From Pycnococcus provasolii (lineage: Eukaryota > Chlorophyta > Pseudoscourfieldiophyceae > Pseudoscourfieldiales), in the NCBI GenBank assembly GCA_049487715.1, contig CP150588.1:248001-312000 (forward strand): a DNA stretch of 64,000 nucleotides. Direction: 5' to 3'. A program made the position numbers and the translations under genes. The notes beneath the pieces were generated by a model, which was not told the origin of the DNA, ran no database searches, and saw only the letters and a list, made by a program, of their open reading frames with translations. The number at the start of each line of letters is the position of its first letter. Within the stretch, counting starts at the first letter, position 1. Of this stretch, positions 8,892-18,889 are shown piece by piece.

Positions 8892-10487
8892 ATGAGTAGT
8901 AGTAGTCGAAGTGGAGTTGGAGTTGGAGTTGGACCTGGAGGACAAACAGTGTCCTCCCTACTTATGCTTCGCGTCGTGTTCGTCATCATCATTTCCATCG
9001 TCCTCGTGCGTAACGTCGACGTCGCGCTTGCGTACAGTGGCGTGTTCACAGAATGGGGAGTGGGGCATGGCGCAGACGACTTGCTCATGACGGGCGAACC
9101 CGCGCCGGCGTCAGAGGCGGCCACCGCACGCGTCATGTCGCTGATACAAACGCGAACGTCGGAGATGGGAGAAGCGTCGGCAGCCCCGAGAACGTCGTCG
9201 TATGCCGCGCTGGTGAAGCACCCGTTCGCGACGTTGGTGAAGTGGTACAAGATTGCTAAACCAGAAGCCAATCCGAGGCTTGCGCTGGACTCGGGGCCTG
9301 ACGCACCCGCCGTCGCTCAAGTCAGCCGAGACGTCAAGGCGAAGATTGCGAACGCGTCGTACTGCACGTCACTACGTGCGATGGTGAGGCGCAACACGAC
9401 GGCTGAACGCAACGACGTCGCGCGTGACATTCTGCAAAAGCTCCTGCCCGACGGCATCTTCCATGTCATGGCGTACAAGGACACGAGTGCGCCGGTGGGC
9501 GAGCTGTTCGTGCGCCTGAACGAGAACCCGGCACACAAGGGCGACACGACGCTTGAGCAGCTGCGCTTAGCGGCAAGGCCAGCGTCGTGCGCGGTGGTCG
9601 GCAACTCCGGCCACCTGCTCAAGGGCAAGGCGCTTGGCGCGCACATCGACACGAACGACGTCGTGATCCGAATGAATGCAGCGCCGACGAATCCGAGGCT
9701 GGCAGGTCGCGTGGGCGCGAAGAGCACGCTGCGTTTGCTCAACAAACACTGGAGTCGAAGCTACAGCGACATGGTGAGCAAAAAGTCGTACATGAGTCAC
9801 ATAGTCGCAAGCGCGCTGGGGTCGAATGCCACCACCGCCGACGACGTTTCGCCCGCGATGCACGAATATCTCGCGAAAGGCGGTGGCGGCAAAAGTCGAG
9901 GTGGGAGCTTCTGCAAGCCGTTTTGCCCGCTGTCTGTCAACGAGACGGTGGTTGTCGCTCGCGGCGACGGCAACGTGAAAGCGGGCATGCGCATGCTCGA
10001 CGACGTTCTCTGGCGCACGATGCGTGGCCGTGCTGGCTTGCTCCCCGCCGCAATTTCGGGGAACGCGAGGCTAGCTATGCGGATGCTGCTTGCTCTCAAC
10101 GGACAGAGCGGGAATCGGCCGTGCGTAGATTCTGGACCCAGCCGCATCAAGAGCCTTTCGACGGGCATAATTGCCACGCTTCTCGCAGGGACCATCTGCG
10201 AAGGCGGCGTTCGCCTTTACGGATTCGGAGGCCTCGTCGGTGGTGGCGAGGCGGAGTACCAGTACCATGGAACGCGAAAAGGTGCGAACACCGTCGACCA
10301 CGACTTTGGCGAGGAGAACAAGGTGTACCGCTTCCTCAAGAGCATTGGACTCGTGGAATTCTGCGGAGGATCCAATGCGAAAGGTGCGGGATTCTGCACG
10401 CGATCAAAATCTGCTTCCCAGCTGTCCTCGCCCTCTGGAGCAGTGCCAGAGTATGTTTTCTTAGAATCTATCAACAAAACTATTTGA
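8892..10487 (+). CDS. GT29 sialyltransferase-like glycosyltransferase (1)
   Basis: The ATG at 8892 gives a type II membrane protein of 531 residues. It has a short Ser/Gly-rich cytosolic tail and a signal anchor near residues 25-45 (LLMLRVVFVIIISIVLV). GT29 motifs are in order: L motif CAVVGNSGHLL...IDTNDVVIRMNAAPT (about residues 233-265), S motif STGIIATLLAGTICEG...LYGFGG (about 420-445), and a VS-type HDFGEE (H-x4-E) around 474. The protein should act in the Golgi lumen and transfer a nonulosonic acid from a CMP-sugar. In green organisms lacking sialic acid, the donor could be Kdo or a related sugar. Length and motif spacing fit the family. A second GT29 gene lies on the same strand at 17.4 kb. 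The acceptor substrate cannot be predicted. Confidence 0.88.
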   Translation: MSSSSRSGVGVGVGPGGQTVSSLLMLRVVFVIIISIVLVRNVDVALAYSGVFTEWGVGHGADDLLMTGEPAPASEAATARVMSLIQTRTSEMGEASAAPRTSSYAALVKHPFATLVKWYKIAKPEANPRLALDSGPDAPAVAQVSRDVKAKIANASYCTSLRAMVRRNTTAERNDVARDILQKLLPDGIFHVMAYKDTSAPVGELFVRLNENPAHKGDTTLEQLRLAARPASCAVVGNSGHLLKGKALGAHIDTNDVVIRMNAAPTNPRLAGRVGAKSTLRLLNKHWSRSYSDMVSKKSYMSHIVASALGSNATTADDVSPAMHEYLAKGGGGKSRGGSFCKPFCPLSVNETVVVARGDGNVKAGMRMLDDVLWRTMRGRAGLLPAAISGNARLAMRMLLALNGQSGNRPCVDSGPSRIKSLSTGIIATLLAGTICEGGVRLYGFGGLVGGGEAEYQYHGTRKGANTVDHDFGEENKVYRFLKSIGLVEFCGGSNAKGAGFCTRSKSASQLSSPSGAVPEYVFLESINKTI

Positions 10488-10619
10488 ATTCACTTTACAT
10501 ACATACATACCTTATTACTATGACGTATATATTTTACAATCTTTATTGGTAATGGACTCTGTTTTGTAATACTACGTCCTATTTGTTACAATAATTAAAT
10601 CATGAATGACCTGAGGGTT

Positions 10620-13600
10620 TCACTTCGATGCACCACCTCCGCCGCCGCTTTGCCGGTCCGGCGAAGCGGCGTACTGCACGAGTGCCTGCACACGTGCACG
10701 CGCTTCCGGTGTCGGGAACAGCAACATGGCGACATCGGTGCTCGCACTCTGAGCAAACTGCGCAAACAAGGATAACGCGTCGACCAATGCCACAGGAGAT
10801 GCATACTTGTCGTCATCGTCATCGTCGTCATCGTCGTCGTCTTCGTCATCATCCTCACCCTCGTCATCGTCACCAAATTGACGAGCTGCACGTGCAGCTG
10901 CGGCAAGTTTGCGAACACTGGCACCTTCGATCTCAATCTCGTCGTCGTCGTCGTCGTCGTCGTCATCATCATCATCGTCATCGTCGTCGTCCTCGTCGTC
11001 CTCGTCGTCGTCCTCCTCATCGCCGTCGTCCTCCTCCTCATCACCGTCAACCTTCTCCTCGTCTCGTTTCAAAGTTTCGAGCAGAATCAACGAAGCACTT
11101 TGCAGGCCAACCAGATCAATCGATCCTGCAAGTTGTCCCTCCGCACCGGGCTGACGACGGGCACCAAGCGTCCAAACGACAATCTCAAGAACTCCAACAA
11201 TGCAAGCCTTGGCCTCATGTCGCCTCCACAAGCGACGAGTGGGTTCTTCCTCCTCGTCGTCGTCGTCATCGCCATCGTTACCACCCGCTTCACCAGACGC
11301 CTCATTCGATGCGACAGCGTCGATGAACAGTCGCAGCACGCCACTCAGCACATCTGTGCACTGCAGCCGTCTCGAGCTTGCATACGCATTCATTGCAAGA
11401 AGGGTTGCCTTCACGTCGTAATGCACGATGTCGAAAAAGTTCACGAGCAGGAGGTCAATCGTGCGCTTCTTCGTCGTCACGCGCAGGCGATCGAAGATCA
11501 TCTCGAGCACGCTTGCGAACGATGCTTCGGACAGCAAACCCACTGCACCGGTGCCGAGCTCACACATCCTTGCGCCACCTCCAGGCGGACTCGCATTCTT
11601 GGCGTACTGCAGAAGAACACTGATGATTTTCGGGCAGCAGTACAAGTCCGACTCGAACAGGTGGTAATCCTCCCTGCCACGAAGCATGAGCGTACGCGTC
11701 AACTTCAAAAGTCGTTCGTGCCAACCCGCGGAGCAGAATCGGCGCACATCACGGCTGATAAAATTGTCCAGCGGAATGAGCATGTTTGCCAAATACGTAA
11801 ACGCCCAGCCGTCGTACTCGGAGCCTTCCTTCCCCCTCTCCTCGAGACAAGTCAGCATGATGTCACAGCACTGCCAGACGCGCTCGCTCAGCGGGTGCGT
11901 GATGGGCGCGAAGTAGGTGTAGTACGAGAGAATGTCGAGCGTCTCCTCCATGATGTCGTAGTTGCTGCCATGGCTGGAGATGTAGCGGTGAAGGAGGGGC
12001 ATAAGGTCATCCTCCACCTGCGCGTACAGGTCAGGCAGCGTACTGACGGACTCGAGCACGGTTGAGATGGCACGCATGCAGCCTGCCGCTGCCATGAGGC
12101 TACCCTGCCCATCTTCTCCATAGTCCGCGTCACCGTCGTCGGCGTCCTCGTGATCCGCCCCGACGAACGTTCCAGACGTGTTGCTCGCCTCCACCGCCTG
12201 CATACATCTCCACAGCGTGGATGCCAGATGCTTCAGCACCTGCACCGCGTACGGAGCCATCGCCTCTCCCGACTTCTCCACGACACTTTCTAATGTCTGA
12301 ACGAGGTCGTCGTTCTCCACATCAAGAATGAGCTGGAAAAAGTCGTTCAAGATCACAGGCAGGTGTGGAAGAACGTACTTCTGCATGAGATCAGGACGAT
12401 CCTCGTCAATCACCTCAACAAACTCCTTCATGCAGACGAGAGCCTCCGCTCGCACTGGAAGCTCCGAGTCGTGGAGGCAGTTGATGACATTGGACAAGAG
12501 AGTCCCGTACGTGGTTCCAGCGTCGGCGTCGAGAATGCTGGTAAACTTCGAAGCCACCCAGCAAGCCTTGGATCGCAGGTGCCCGAAGGGTGACGTGAAC
12601 TCGGGCGCAACGTGCGACGTGAGCAAAGGCTCGAGCATTGCTGAGTACGTGCTGGACTTGATGAGGCTTTCACTCAAGCTGCCAATGGCAAGTAGCGCAC
12701 CATCCTTTTTGCGCGCGTACGGCGTTACCGCCGCGGCAGCCTCGCGTGCGGGCATCGACGCGGCTGACGCCTTTGCTTGCTCATACGTCTGCAACATACT
12801 CTCGACATGCGCAAGCACCTTGGGGAGATACGACTGCGACGATCCTGATCGGCTCGCCTTTTTGCCTCCTCCCGCCTTTTCCACGATACTGAGAAGAAGA
12901 TTCACAGCGGCTGCTCGTGGCGAGGTGAGCTCGTTCACCAGGTCATAACCTTGCCTCAAGTATTCTGCAGGATCCTCGTTCCTGTTTATGTATTGGTTGA
13001 TGGAGGTGAAGAAGCGGTCAGTAAAAACAAATCCACAAAAAAGAGTTTTAGAGTTTTTCTTTTCTTTTCGTGTCCCCGTGCCATTATAACTGCGATGCGG
13101 CCGTAGAAAATGGCAAAAAAAGAATGCATCGACGTGCGATAGCTCGGGGTTGGTAATTCAATCTTGGACCTCAGCCATTAATTGCTCACACCACTGCCAA
13201 ACATGAATGCATGAAAGGTGGAGCACTTGGTAAAGAGTTCCCATATACTCCACTCCTCTCCTCTCTGCTCGCGCGCGCGAGGTGGGGGGTGTGCATACAA
13301 ACGTACCATAGATCTTCATCCTCCTGCTGAAACTCCATGAGCGGGAACGCAATGTGAATGATCAGCGTTTCGATGTGAGGCTGCAGCGCCTTGGCCACCA
13401 CCTTGTTTCCATGCTTCATCATGGACACCGCGCTATCAACAAACTGCACGCCAATGTTGATGCAACGCCTTGACACACCACCCTGTGCTGCTCTGGGAAC
13501 GCGCTCGAGAATGCCAAACACCGCATTCTGGAATCGTTCGTAGTAGTACATCTGAAAGAAGATGGCGAGATTGCGCTCGAGCACTTCCTCTGGCTTGGTG

Positions 13601-14691
13601 GCTTTTGCGTTCGTTTCCGCAACGTCGCCGTACCTGTTGAATATGCGGTACGCAATCAGAAGGCATCGTTTCATGACTTTCCAGAATGCATGTCCTTCCC
13701 ACGCCACGCGATCGGACGCGAGGTGTGCGCCAACGAGACTGACGGGTGGTGGCGACGGCGTGGCAAGAAGCTGCAGAACGAGCTCGAACCACTGCGACAC
13801 CGGAACGGTGTTTGGGGCAATGGTACTCATCTGCTTCTGCGTGAGCGGTTTGGGGTTCACCGCGAGCGGACCCGCGAGTTCGACGGGGAAGCTGAGGTAG
13901 GTGGTGGAAGCGAACGTTTTCAGCGCGAGCTTGAGCATGTCCGCGGTGTTTGGCGGGTTCATCGGAGGTGGTGTTGCGTTGGACGCGACGGCGGCGTTTG
14001 CGTTTGCAACGAAGTGCTGCAGAGCTTGCGTTAAGCTTCCAAGCATGGGCAATTCCGCGGGAAGCACTGCGGCGACGATGGGTGCCATGGTGCTAATGCG
14101 CGTGCCTTCCTCCTTGTACTCGTATTTTCTCGCGACGAGTCGTGCGGCAAGTAGAAGGGCGTGCACTTTCCCGACGTCGTTCGCGGCGGCGGCAGCTTGC
14201 AGTGCCGACGCGGTTTGTGCTGCGAACGCCGCGGATCCTCCGTACTGTTCAGGAAAGTCCTGGTGCAGTATGTTTCTCCACGCCTCTGCGAGCTGGCTGT
14301 GCACGCGCGGTTCGTCCGCGGTGCGTGCGACCGCCTCGAAGATGGCGGGTCTTAGCGAGACTCGTACGTCGGGGAGTGCCGGTTTGATATTCGACTTGCA
14401 CTGCTGTGGTTCTCTCCACGCCTTGGCGGTCCATCTTTTGATTGCGATCGCGCTAGCGATACGCACGCCCACGAAAACGGCGACATCGTTTTCGTTGGAA
14501 CCATCCAGATTATGCTCTTGGAAGGAGGAGGAGGATGACGCCGCAAGATCGAGCAAGGCTGGTGCCCTCGACCCTCCATCCGCGATCCACGAGCTCAACA
14601 ATCGTTCCGCAGCACACCGACGTTCGCTGAACGGCGACATCGAGTCCTTCAGAACGCCGTACACCTCTTGTAACAGGGACGACGACGACAT
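10620..14691 (-). CDS. Importin-7/8-type nuclear transport receptor (two exons)
   Basis: A beta-karyopherin of the IPO7/IPO8 (yeast Sxm1/Nmd5, plant SAD2) group. It carries cargo through nuclear pores in a Ran-dependent way. Exon 1 is 14691-13307 and exon 2 is 12981-10620, giving about 1,248 residues. The splice joins ..DEDLW to NEDPAEYLRQGYD, the family's 'DE.LW.EDP.EYIR' block, so both exons are one gene. The N-terminus holds the importin-beta domain (ASAIAIKRWTAKAW; WRNILHQDFPEQY). Exon 2 has the conserved RKKDGALLAIGSLSESLI, ENDDLVQTLE and HLASTLWRCM blocks. Long Asp/Glu runs lie near the C-terminus, as in IPO7, and are expanded here. The ATG at 14691 (MSSSSLLQEVYG) is preferred over the in-frame 14868. 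Confidence 0.9.
10804..11060. repeat. GAC/GAT trinucleotide-rich tract inside the importin gene
   Basis: On the plus strand this reads as GTC/ATC/TCC repeats. On the coding strand it encodes two poly-Asp/Glu blocks separated by a RKLAAAARAARQFG linker. It is likely to vary in length. Confidence 0.85.
12982..13306 (-). other. Intron of the importin-7/8 gene (325 nt)
   Basis: The donor is GTACGT after CTATG and the acceptor is ..AAACAG before GAACGAG. Splicing completes a TGG codon (phase 2) and restores the family's LW-NEDP block. Its AT-rich T/A tracts contrast with the exons. Confidence 0.9.
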
Positions 14692-15199
14692 GGTTGGAGA
14701 ATGAAGGGCGGGAAATGGAAATTGGGGTGGCGCCGCCCCCGGGGATACCGGTTTGGTTTTCGTCCTGGGTTCCCCCCCGGGGGCGAGGGAGGGAACGGAA
14801 CGTGTCGCATCGCAAAGGGGGATCCCCAGGCCTGCCTGGGGATCCACCATCGACCCAAAAGCGAGCACTTGTAACTGCTGGTTCCATTTATTAACCTTAC
14901 GCCTTTACGACCAAATGGGTGGTATTTCCACCAGCGCGCCGTAGTAAATTTACGTGGTTTTATTTCCCGCAACTTTGTGCTTTGCCGGCTGCGGCTCTTG
15001 TGCAACCGCGTCTACGGTGTCGCCGTAGTCGTCGTCGTCGACTCGTCGTCGTTATTATCATAGGGGTTTATCACGTGATCGGTCACGTGATCAACCAACG
15101 GTCTCCTTACAATAGTAACCACACAATAAAGTATCCCTAAATAATAACCTCAGCAATGAGATCCCCGGGGGACCCTTACAAGTGCCAAACCCCTAGTGT
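14692..15199. other. Intergenic region upstream of the importin gene
   Basis: No gene is seen. A C/G-rich promoter-proximal part is followed by lower-GC DNA holding two CACGTG sites and then the retroelement relic. CCCCGGGG-type palindromes occur near 14731-14740 and 15160-15170. Confidence 0.4.
15071..15090. promoter_or_regulatory. Pair of G-box palindromes
   Basis: Two perfect TCACGTGA palindromes start at 15071 and 15083, 12 bp apart. CACGTG is the core site for bHLH and bZIP factors. They lie about 380 bp upstream of the importin start and 610 bp upstream of the gene at 15700, so the target gene is unclear. Confidence 0.45.
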
Positions 15200-15560
15200 C
15201 TTCACAGAACCGTCAAGTTCAGCGTTTCGACGCGGCTTTTCACATGCCGGAGGTCAGTGCGATCGACACCCTCACACAGGACTGGTCTCAGCACAACAAC
15301 TACGCCAACCCACCTTGGGATCTATCTGATGCCGCAAGTGGCACAAAAGATCAACGAGTCTCAACACTTGCGGATGGATGACGTTGATAGTTCCGTATTG
15401 GTTGGAACAGTCACTTGGCGTTTCAGCAGCTACTGCAGCGCGCCCGCCGCGCCGGCGAGATCACCATCCTTCCGTCGCGTCGCGAATTATTCACGCGCCA
15501 CCATCGGGCGTCTGGAATCACGTCAGCACCGGGATGGGACGAGACGGACACACTACTCAG
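15200..15560 (+). mobile_element. Frame-broken retroelement relic (RNase H-downstream 'NYANPPW' region)
   Basis: Consecutive pieces of one protein appear in shifting frames. The first is DTLTQDWSQHNNYANPPWDL (about 15262-15330), then LMPQVAQKINES one frame over, then TLIVPYWLEQS (about 15381-15413). Last is a QQLLQRARRAGEITILP..RELF stretch (from about 15424). This order matches the region after reverse transcriptase/RNase H in DIRS-like and some Ty3-like retroelements, where a 'WS..NYANPPWSLI' motif precedes 'LL.P.W..Q.W' and 'L..LPSR.DLF'. Several frameshifts make it non-functional. No LTR, terminal repeat or recombinase is visible. Confidence 0.55.
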
Positions 15561-15699
15561 GTAAGAAAATGTGTAACGATGCGTCTTTTGGCAACTACCG
15601 ATTGAACGGGGGATAACCTACTTAGGGGATTGTTTTTTCCCTCCCGGTTTTCCCTCTGCATCTGCGCCGCCGCCCCAATATAAAAATATTCCAGCCGCC

Positions 15700-17064
15700 A
15701 TGTCCGACGCTGCACCGCCTTCCGTCCCTCCGGTTCCCGTCCCGGTATCTCCCGCGACGCTCCGCCGGCGTTTATTGAAGGCGCTCACGTCGCTCGTCAT
15801 GCGACCGCCGCGCACGTTCCTCCCGGCGGACTTCGCGTCCGCGACACCCGCAGGGTCGTCCTCGCTCCACGCGTCGTTCCTCAAACACAGAGACGCTTTC
15901 GCGTCCGCGTCGTTCGTCGCTGACGCCGCTGATGCGCAGGCACTCGCGGACCTACCCGGAGGAAACGCGGGTGGCGGGTGCGCAGACCCGAACGCCGTCG
16001 ACATCGCCATGCGCGTGCAAGTTGCGCACGTCGTCTTCCAGTGGATGTTCGCGCCGGAAAACAAGGATGACAGAGGGTGTAGAAGACCGCCGAACGCGCA
16101 CAAGTGCGCGTGCAGGTCGCTAGGCGCGAACGCATGGCCACCGGCGTGGGGTTTGCCGTTCGACAACAAGAACGAGGATAGCGAATATAACAAAGATGGA
16201 ACCGTCGCGCTTCCGACGTACACGTTGCAGGAAAACGCACTCGCGAGCGAACTACTCCAGCACGACACGAACGTTCCTGGACGCGCGTTGGCGTCGCTCT
16301 GCCAGACATTCGCGAACGAAACGCTCGCATCCCTGCTTGCGGGAGGAGGTGTGGAACTCGAACGGTGCAACGCATTTGCAGCCGCGGCCACGGAGGCGAG
16401 GTTAGCAAGTAGCTGGAGCGTACCCACGCCGGAGGCACTGCGCACGCTCGCAGTCTTCGCACCTCTCGTGGAGGTGGGTACAGGTGCGCCCGCGACGTGG
16501 GCAAGGCTGCTTGTCGCCGTATATCCGAATGCCGACGTCGTCGCGTACCACGGCGACTGGCAGCCTGACCTCGCCGGCGAGGGCGTTCCTCCGGAGCCGG
16601 AACACCTGCAGGAGATTCTCGCTCGCGATTTTGTGGATCCCGCGGCGGAGGCGGCGGCAAGCGCGCTCGAGCAGGCGAGCGCGGGCGGTGGCTTGCAGCT
16701 TCTTCGCGGCGGCGCGGAGTGTTTGAGAAGACACCGCGGCGACGGGCGTACTTTGGTGCTGATGAATCCCGACTACGGCGGCATTGGCACATTCGGCCTG
16801 CGTTGCGTGGAATCGTATGAAGGCGAGCACCTCATAACCGTCGGCGAGTGGGCGCCACGGTGCACGTACGGCGCGTACGCGGACGACGTGCGAACGTCCG
16901 TGAAAGATGCGAGCGGCATGTCTCGCCGTCCGTGCTCACATGGCCAGAGCTTTAGCCGCGAGGTTCAGGAACTCGTGGAGCGCGAGTTCACCGCGGTGAA
17001 TGTGCTTCGCCTGCCGAGTTTCCCGATGTTTTGCGACATCTTGGTTGTGTGGAAGAGGAAATAA
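15700..17064 (+). CDS. Conserved protein with a methyltransferase-like Rossmann motif
   Basis: 454 residues from the ATG at 15700. The N-terminal half is Ala-rich without clear domains. The C-terminal half has FAPLVEVGTGAPATWARLL (about residues 248-266), resembling motif I of SAM-dependent methyltransferases ('PLVEIGAGTGYWARLL'). It is followed by DVVAYHGDW and GDGRTLVLMNPDYG, similar to motif II/III spacing, and ends with FCDILVVWKRK. The motif-I loop is altered (GTGAPAT), so catalytic ability is uncertain. I do not recognise an orthologue. The 3' element begins 10 nt after the stop. No signal peptide or transmembrane segment is evident. Confidence 0.6.
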   Translation: MSDAAPPSVPPVPVPVSPATLRRRLLKALTSLVMRPPRTFLPADFASATPAGSSSLHASFLKHRDAFASASFVADAADAQALADLPGGNAGGGCADPNAVDIAMRVQVAHVVFQWMFAPENKDDRGCRRPPNAHKCACRSLGANAWPPAWGLPFDNKNEDSEYNKDGTVALPTYTLQENALASELLQHDTNVPGRALASLCQTFANETLASLLAGGGVELERCNAFAAAATEARLASSWSVPTPEALRTLAVFAPLVEVGTGAPATWARLLVAVYPNADVVAYHGDWQPDLAGEGVPPEPEHLQEILARDFVDPAAEAAASALEQASAGGGLQLLRGGAECLRRHRGDGRTLVLMNPDYGGIGTFGLRCVESYEGEHLITVGEWAPRCTYGAYADDVRTSVKDASGMSRRPCSHGQSFSREVQELVEREFTAVNVLRLPSFPMFCDILVVWKRK

Positions 17065-17073
17065 AATCAACGC

Positions 17074-17113
17074 GCTCATTATTCAGTAGTGGCATGTACT
17101 TTACTTCGTCCAT
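17074..17113 (+). promoter_or_regulatory. Dispersed 3'-end element, copy B
   Basis: GCTCATTATTCAGTAGTGGC, then ATGTACTTTACTTCGTCCAT, 10 nt after the stop at 17064, in sense orientation. Confidence 0.75.
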
Positions 17114-17434
17114 ACCACGTTCGCCCCCATGCATGCAGCGGTGCCATAAAATCAAGACATCTGCGTTCTCCGTTCGTCCGACGTCCGGCACATCCCATCC
17201 TGCGCGTAAGTTTACGGTAGGGGTAAGAATACGGGTTTGTTGGTCAAAGAAGGTCCCCTGGAGAAAAAAACAAGTCTGAAAAAGTCGTCCCGATCCCGGC
17301 TCTCACAACACGTGTCATGTTCGTCTCAGAATGGCCTTAACTGCTGACTGCGCGTGAACATACCTTTCGCACGCACCGGCGCCTGCACACATCCTTCGCA
17401 CGCACCGCCGCCTGCACACAAGTGGTCAGTGCCG
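17114..17434. other. Intergenic region
   Basis: About 320 bp upstream of the second GT29 gene; a near-repeat of CGCACCG(C/G)CGCCTGCACACA at about 17370-17420. No gene is seen. Confidence 0.4.
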
Positions 17435-18487
17435 ATGCCTTCGTGGGTGCGGGTGCTTCTCTGCTGGTGCGCGGCGGCCGGCGTGCATACGCTCACGGAA
17501 GACCGCCTCGTCGCTGACGCCATGCACGCAGACGACGCGCTGAACCTCGTGAGCAGTGCACGCGGCGACCGAGACGCCGTCGCGGGAACGAGCACGATGC
17601 CAACGGGTGAGATCTTTCAGCTTCAGCGCAGCTTGAAGCACGACAGCGCCGCCGGGCCGCTGTTTAGCGCACAGCTAGATATCCCGTTCCGCGTCTGGCC
17701 ATCCGTGGAAGCAAAAACAGCGTCAACAGAAGCACACAGGCAGCTGCAAACAGGAAAGCGGGCCGCCTTCTCAAGCTTTCCAAGCGTCACGCACTGCCAA
17801 ACGTGCGCAGTGGTAGGAAGCTCGTCTGATTTGCTTGTGCTCAACCCACCGGCGGGTAAGGACATCGACGAGGCTGATTGCGTGTTTCGCGTGAAGCCAC
17901 ACCCGACGGTGGGCTACGAGAAGTACGTCGGCACGAAGACAGACTTCACTGCGATGTACATGGCTATGTCTGACAACATGGTTGGGCACACTCCACCTCG
18001 ACTCGGCTACCTGTGGCACACACTTCGGCGATTCCAGCTCGACGACTTTCTGCGGCTCTACGCGAGTGGCGAGACGAGAGGACTGCAGCACGGGACGGCG
18101 GACCTGCTCGTCTCCCCTCGCTCGATTGACGGCGCGCTTGCGTTGTTGGCTCACTTCGCCGGGCCGTTCCCGTATCGCTCGGACGGTCGGAACATGTACC
18201 CGTCCATCGGCATGTTGACCCTGAGTTTCGTCTATCACCTCGACGTGTGCGAAACTTTGAACCTGTACGGATTTGGCCGATTGTCGAATCACACGAAGTA
18301 TGTTCACTACTACAACCACTACCAGTCTACGGCGATGTCGAACCCGAGTATGCAATATTACAGGGATACGCACCACGAGTTTGCATTAGAAAGCCGTGTT
18401 TATGACGCCATGGATAAGGCTAATCCATCTTATCACGGCATTCAGACAAAAGTAAACTGGCACGTCCCTCCCCCCCCTTCCGGGTAG
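17435..18487 (+). CDS. GT29 sialyltransferase-like glycosyltransferase (2)
   Basis: I take the ATG at 17435, which gives a hydrophobic N-terminus (VRVLLCWCAAAGV) fitting a signal anchor or signal peptide. The in-frame ATG at 17354 adds a non-hydrophobic 27 residues. GT29 motifs: the L motif starts TCAVVGSSSDLL and continues through a DEADCVFRVKPHPTVGYE stretch ending VGTKTDF; the S motif is PSIGMLTLSFVYHLDVCETL...LYGFG; the VS-type motif is HEFALE (H-x4-E). About 350 residues, a typical GT29 size and shorter than the first copy. The two share motifs but little else, so they are old paralogues. Probably Golgi-lumenal; donor and acceptor unknown. Confidence 0.85.
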   Translation: MPSWVRVLLCWCAAAGVHTLTEDRLVADAMHADDALNLVSSARGDRDAVAGTSTMPTGEIFQLQRSLKHDSAAGPLFSAQLDIPFRVWPSVEAKTASTEAHRQLQTGKRAAFSSFPSVTHCQTCAVVGSSSDLLVLNPPAGKDIDEADCVFRVKPHPTVGYEKYVGTKTDFTAMYMAMSDNMVGHTPPRLGYLWHTLRRFQLDDFLRLYASGETRGLQHGTADLLVSPRSIDGALALLAHFAGPFPYRSDGRNMYPSIGMLTLSFVYHLDVCETLNLYGFGRLSNHTKYVHYYNHYQSTAMSNPSMQYYRDTHHEFALESRVYDAMDKANPSYHGIQTKVNWHVPPPPSG

Positions 18488-18599
18488 GTCCGTCGGTGAT
18501 TACATACTGTAATCGCATATAAATGTGACATTTTGGTGATTCATCTGGATTGATGAATTCGTGTTTTTTTCATTCATTCAATCATTCCTATTCCATGGG

Positions 18600-18889
18600 G
18601 CAGGAGGCCTGGAGGTCGAGCCAACTCCCGAGCCGGAGGCGGCGCCGGTGGTGGAGCAGGTGGCAGCACTTGACCGATGCGCCTGCACCCGCAGAGGCAG
18701 CGACGAAGACGACGGCGGCGGCGTCGGAGGCGGAGGAGGAGGCGGCGTCGGAGGAGGCGGAGACACTAACTGACGAAGACGAAGCTGCGGCGCACGATTT
18801 TCGGCGCTCAGGTGCGCGACTCTGGCTTCGACGAGATTCCCACCAAGAGCCAGGTGTTCGGTTTCTGGGGAGTTGGAGGTAAAACGTGA
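18600..18889 (+). pseudogene. Partial, frame-scattered gene remnant of unknown function
   Basis: Three short protein-like stretches follow one another in three different frames: LEVEPTPEPEAAPVVEQVAA (from about 18610), then an acidic Ala/Glu-rich stretch (EAEEEAASEEAETLTDEDE, about 18720-18785), then FGAQVRDSGFDEIPTKSQVF...GVGGKT ending in TGA at 18887-18889. A pyrimidine-rich tract ending GGGGCAG at 18593-18602 resembles a 3' splice site, so this could be a last exon whose upstream part is lost. No family is recognised. Frameshifts or undetected micro-introns would explain the pattern. Confidence 0.35.

Noticed and set aside
8479-8895. 138-codon plus-strand frame before the first GT29 gene
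   Set aside because: No family resemblance or repeat; consistent with chance in GC-rich DNA.
10878-12065. 395-codon plus-strand frame opposite importin exon 2
   Set aside because: Begins in the trinucleotide tract and has no protein character beyond it.
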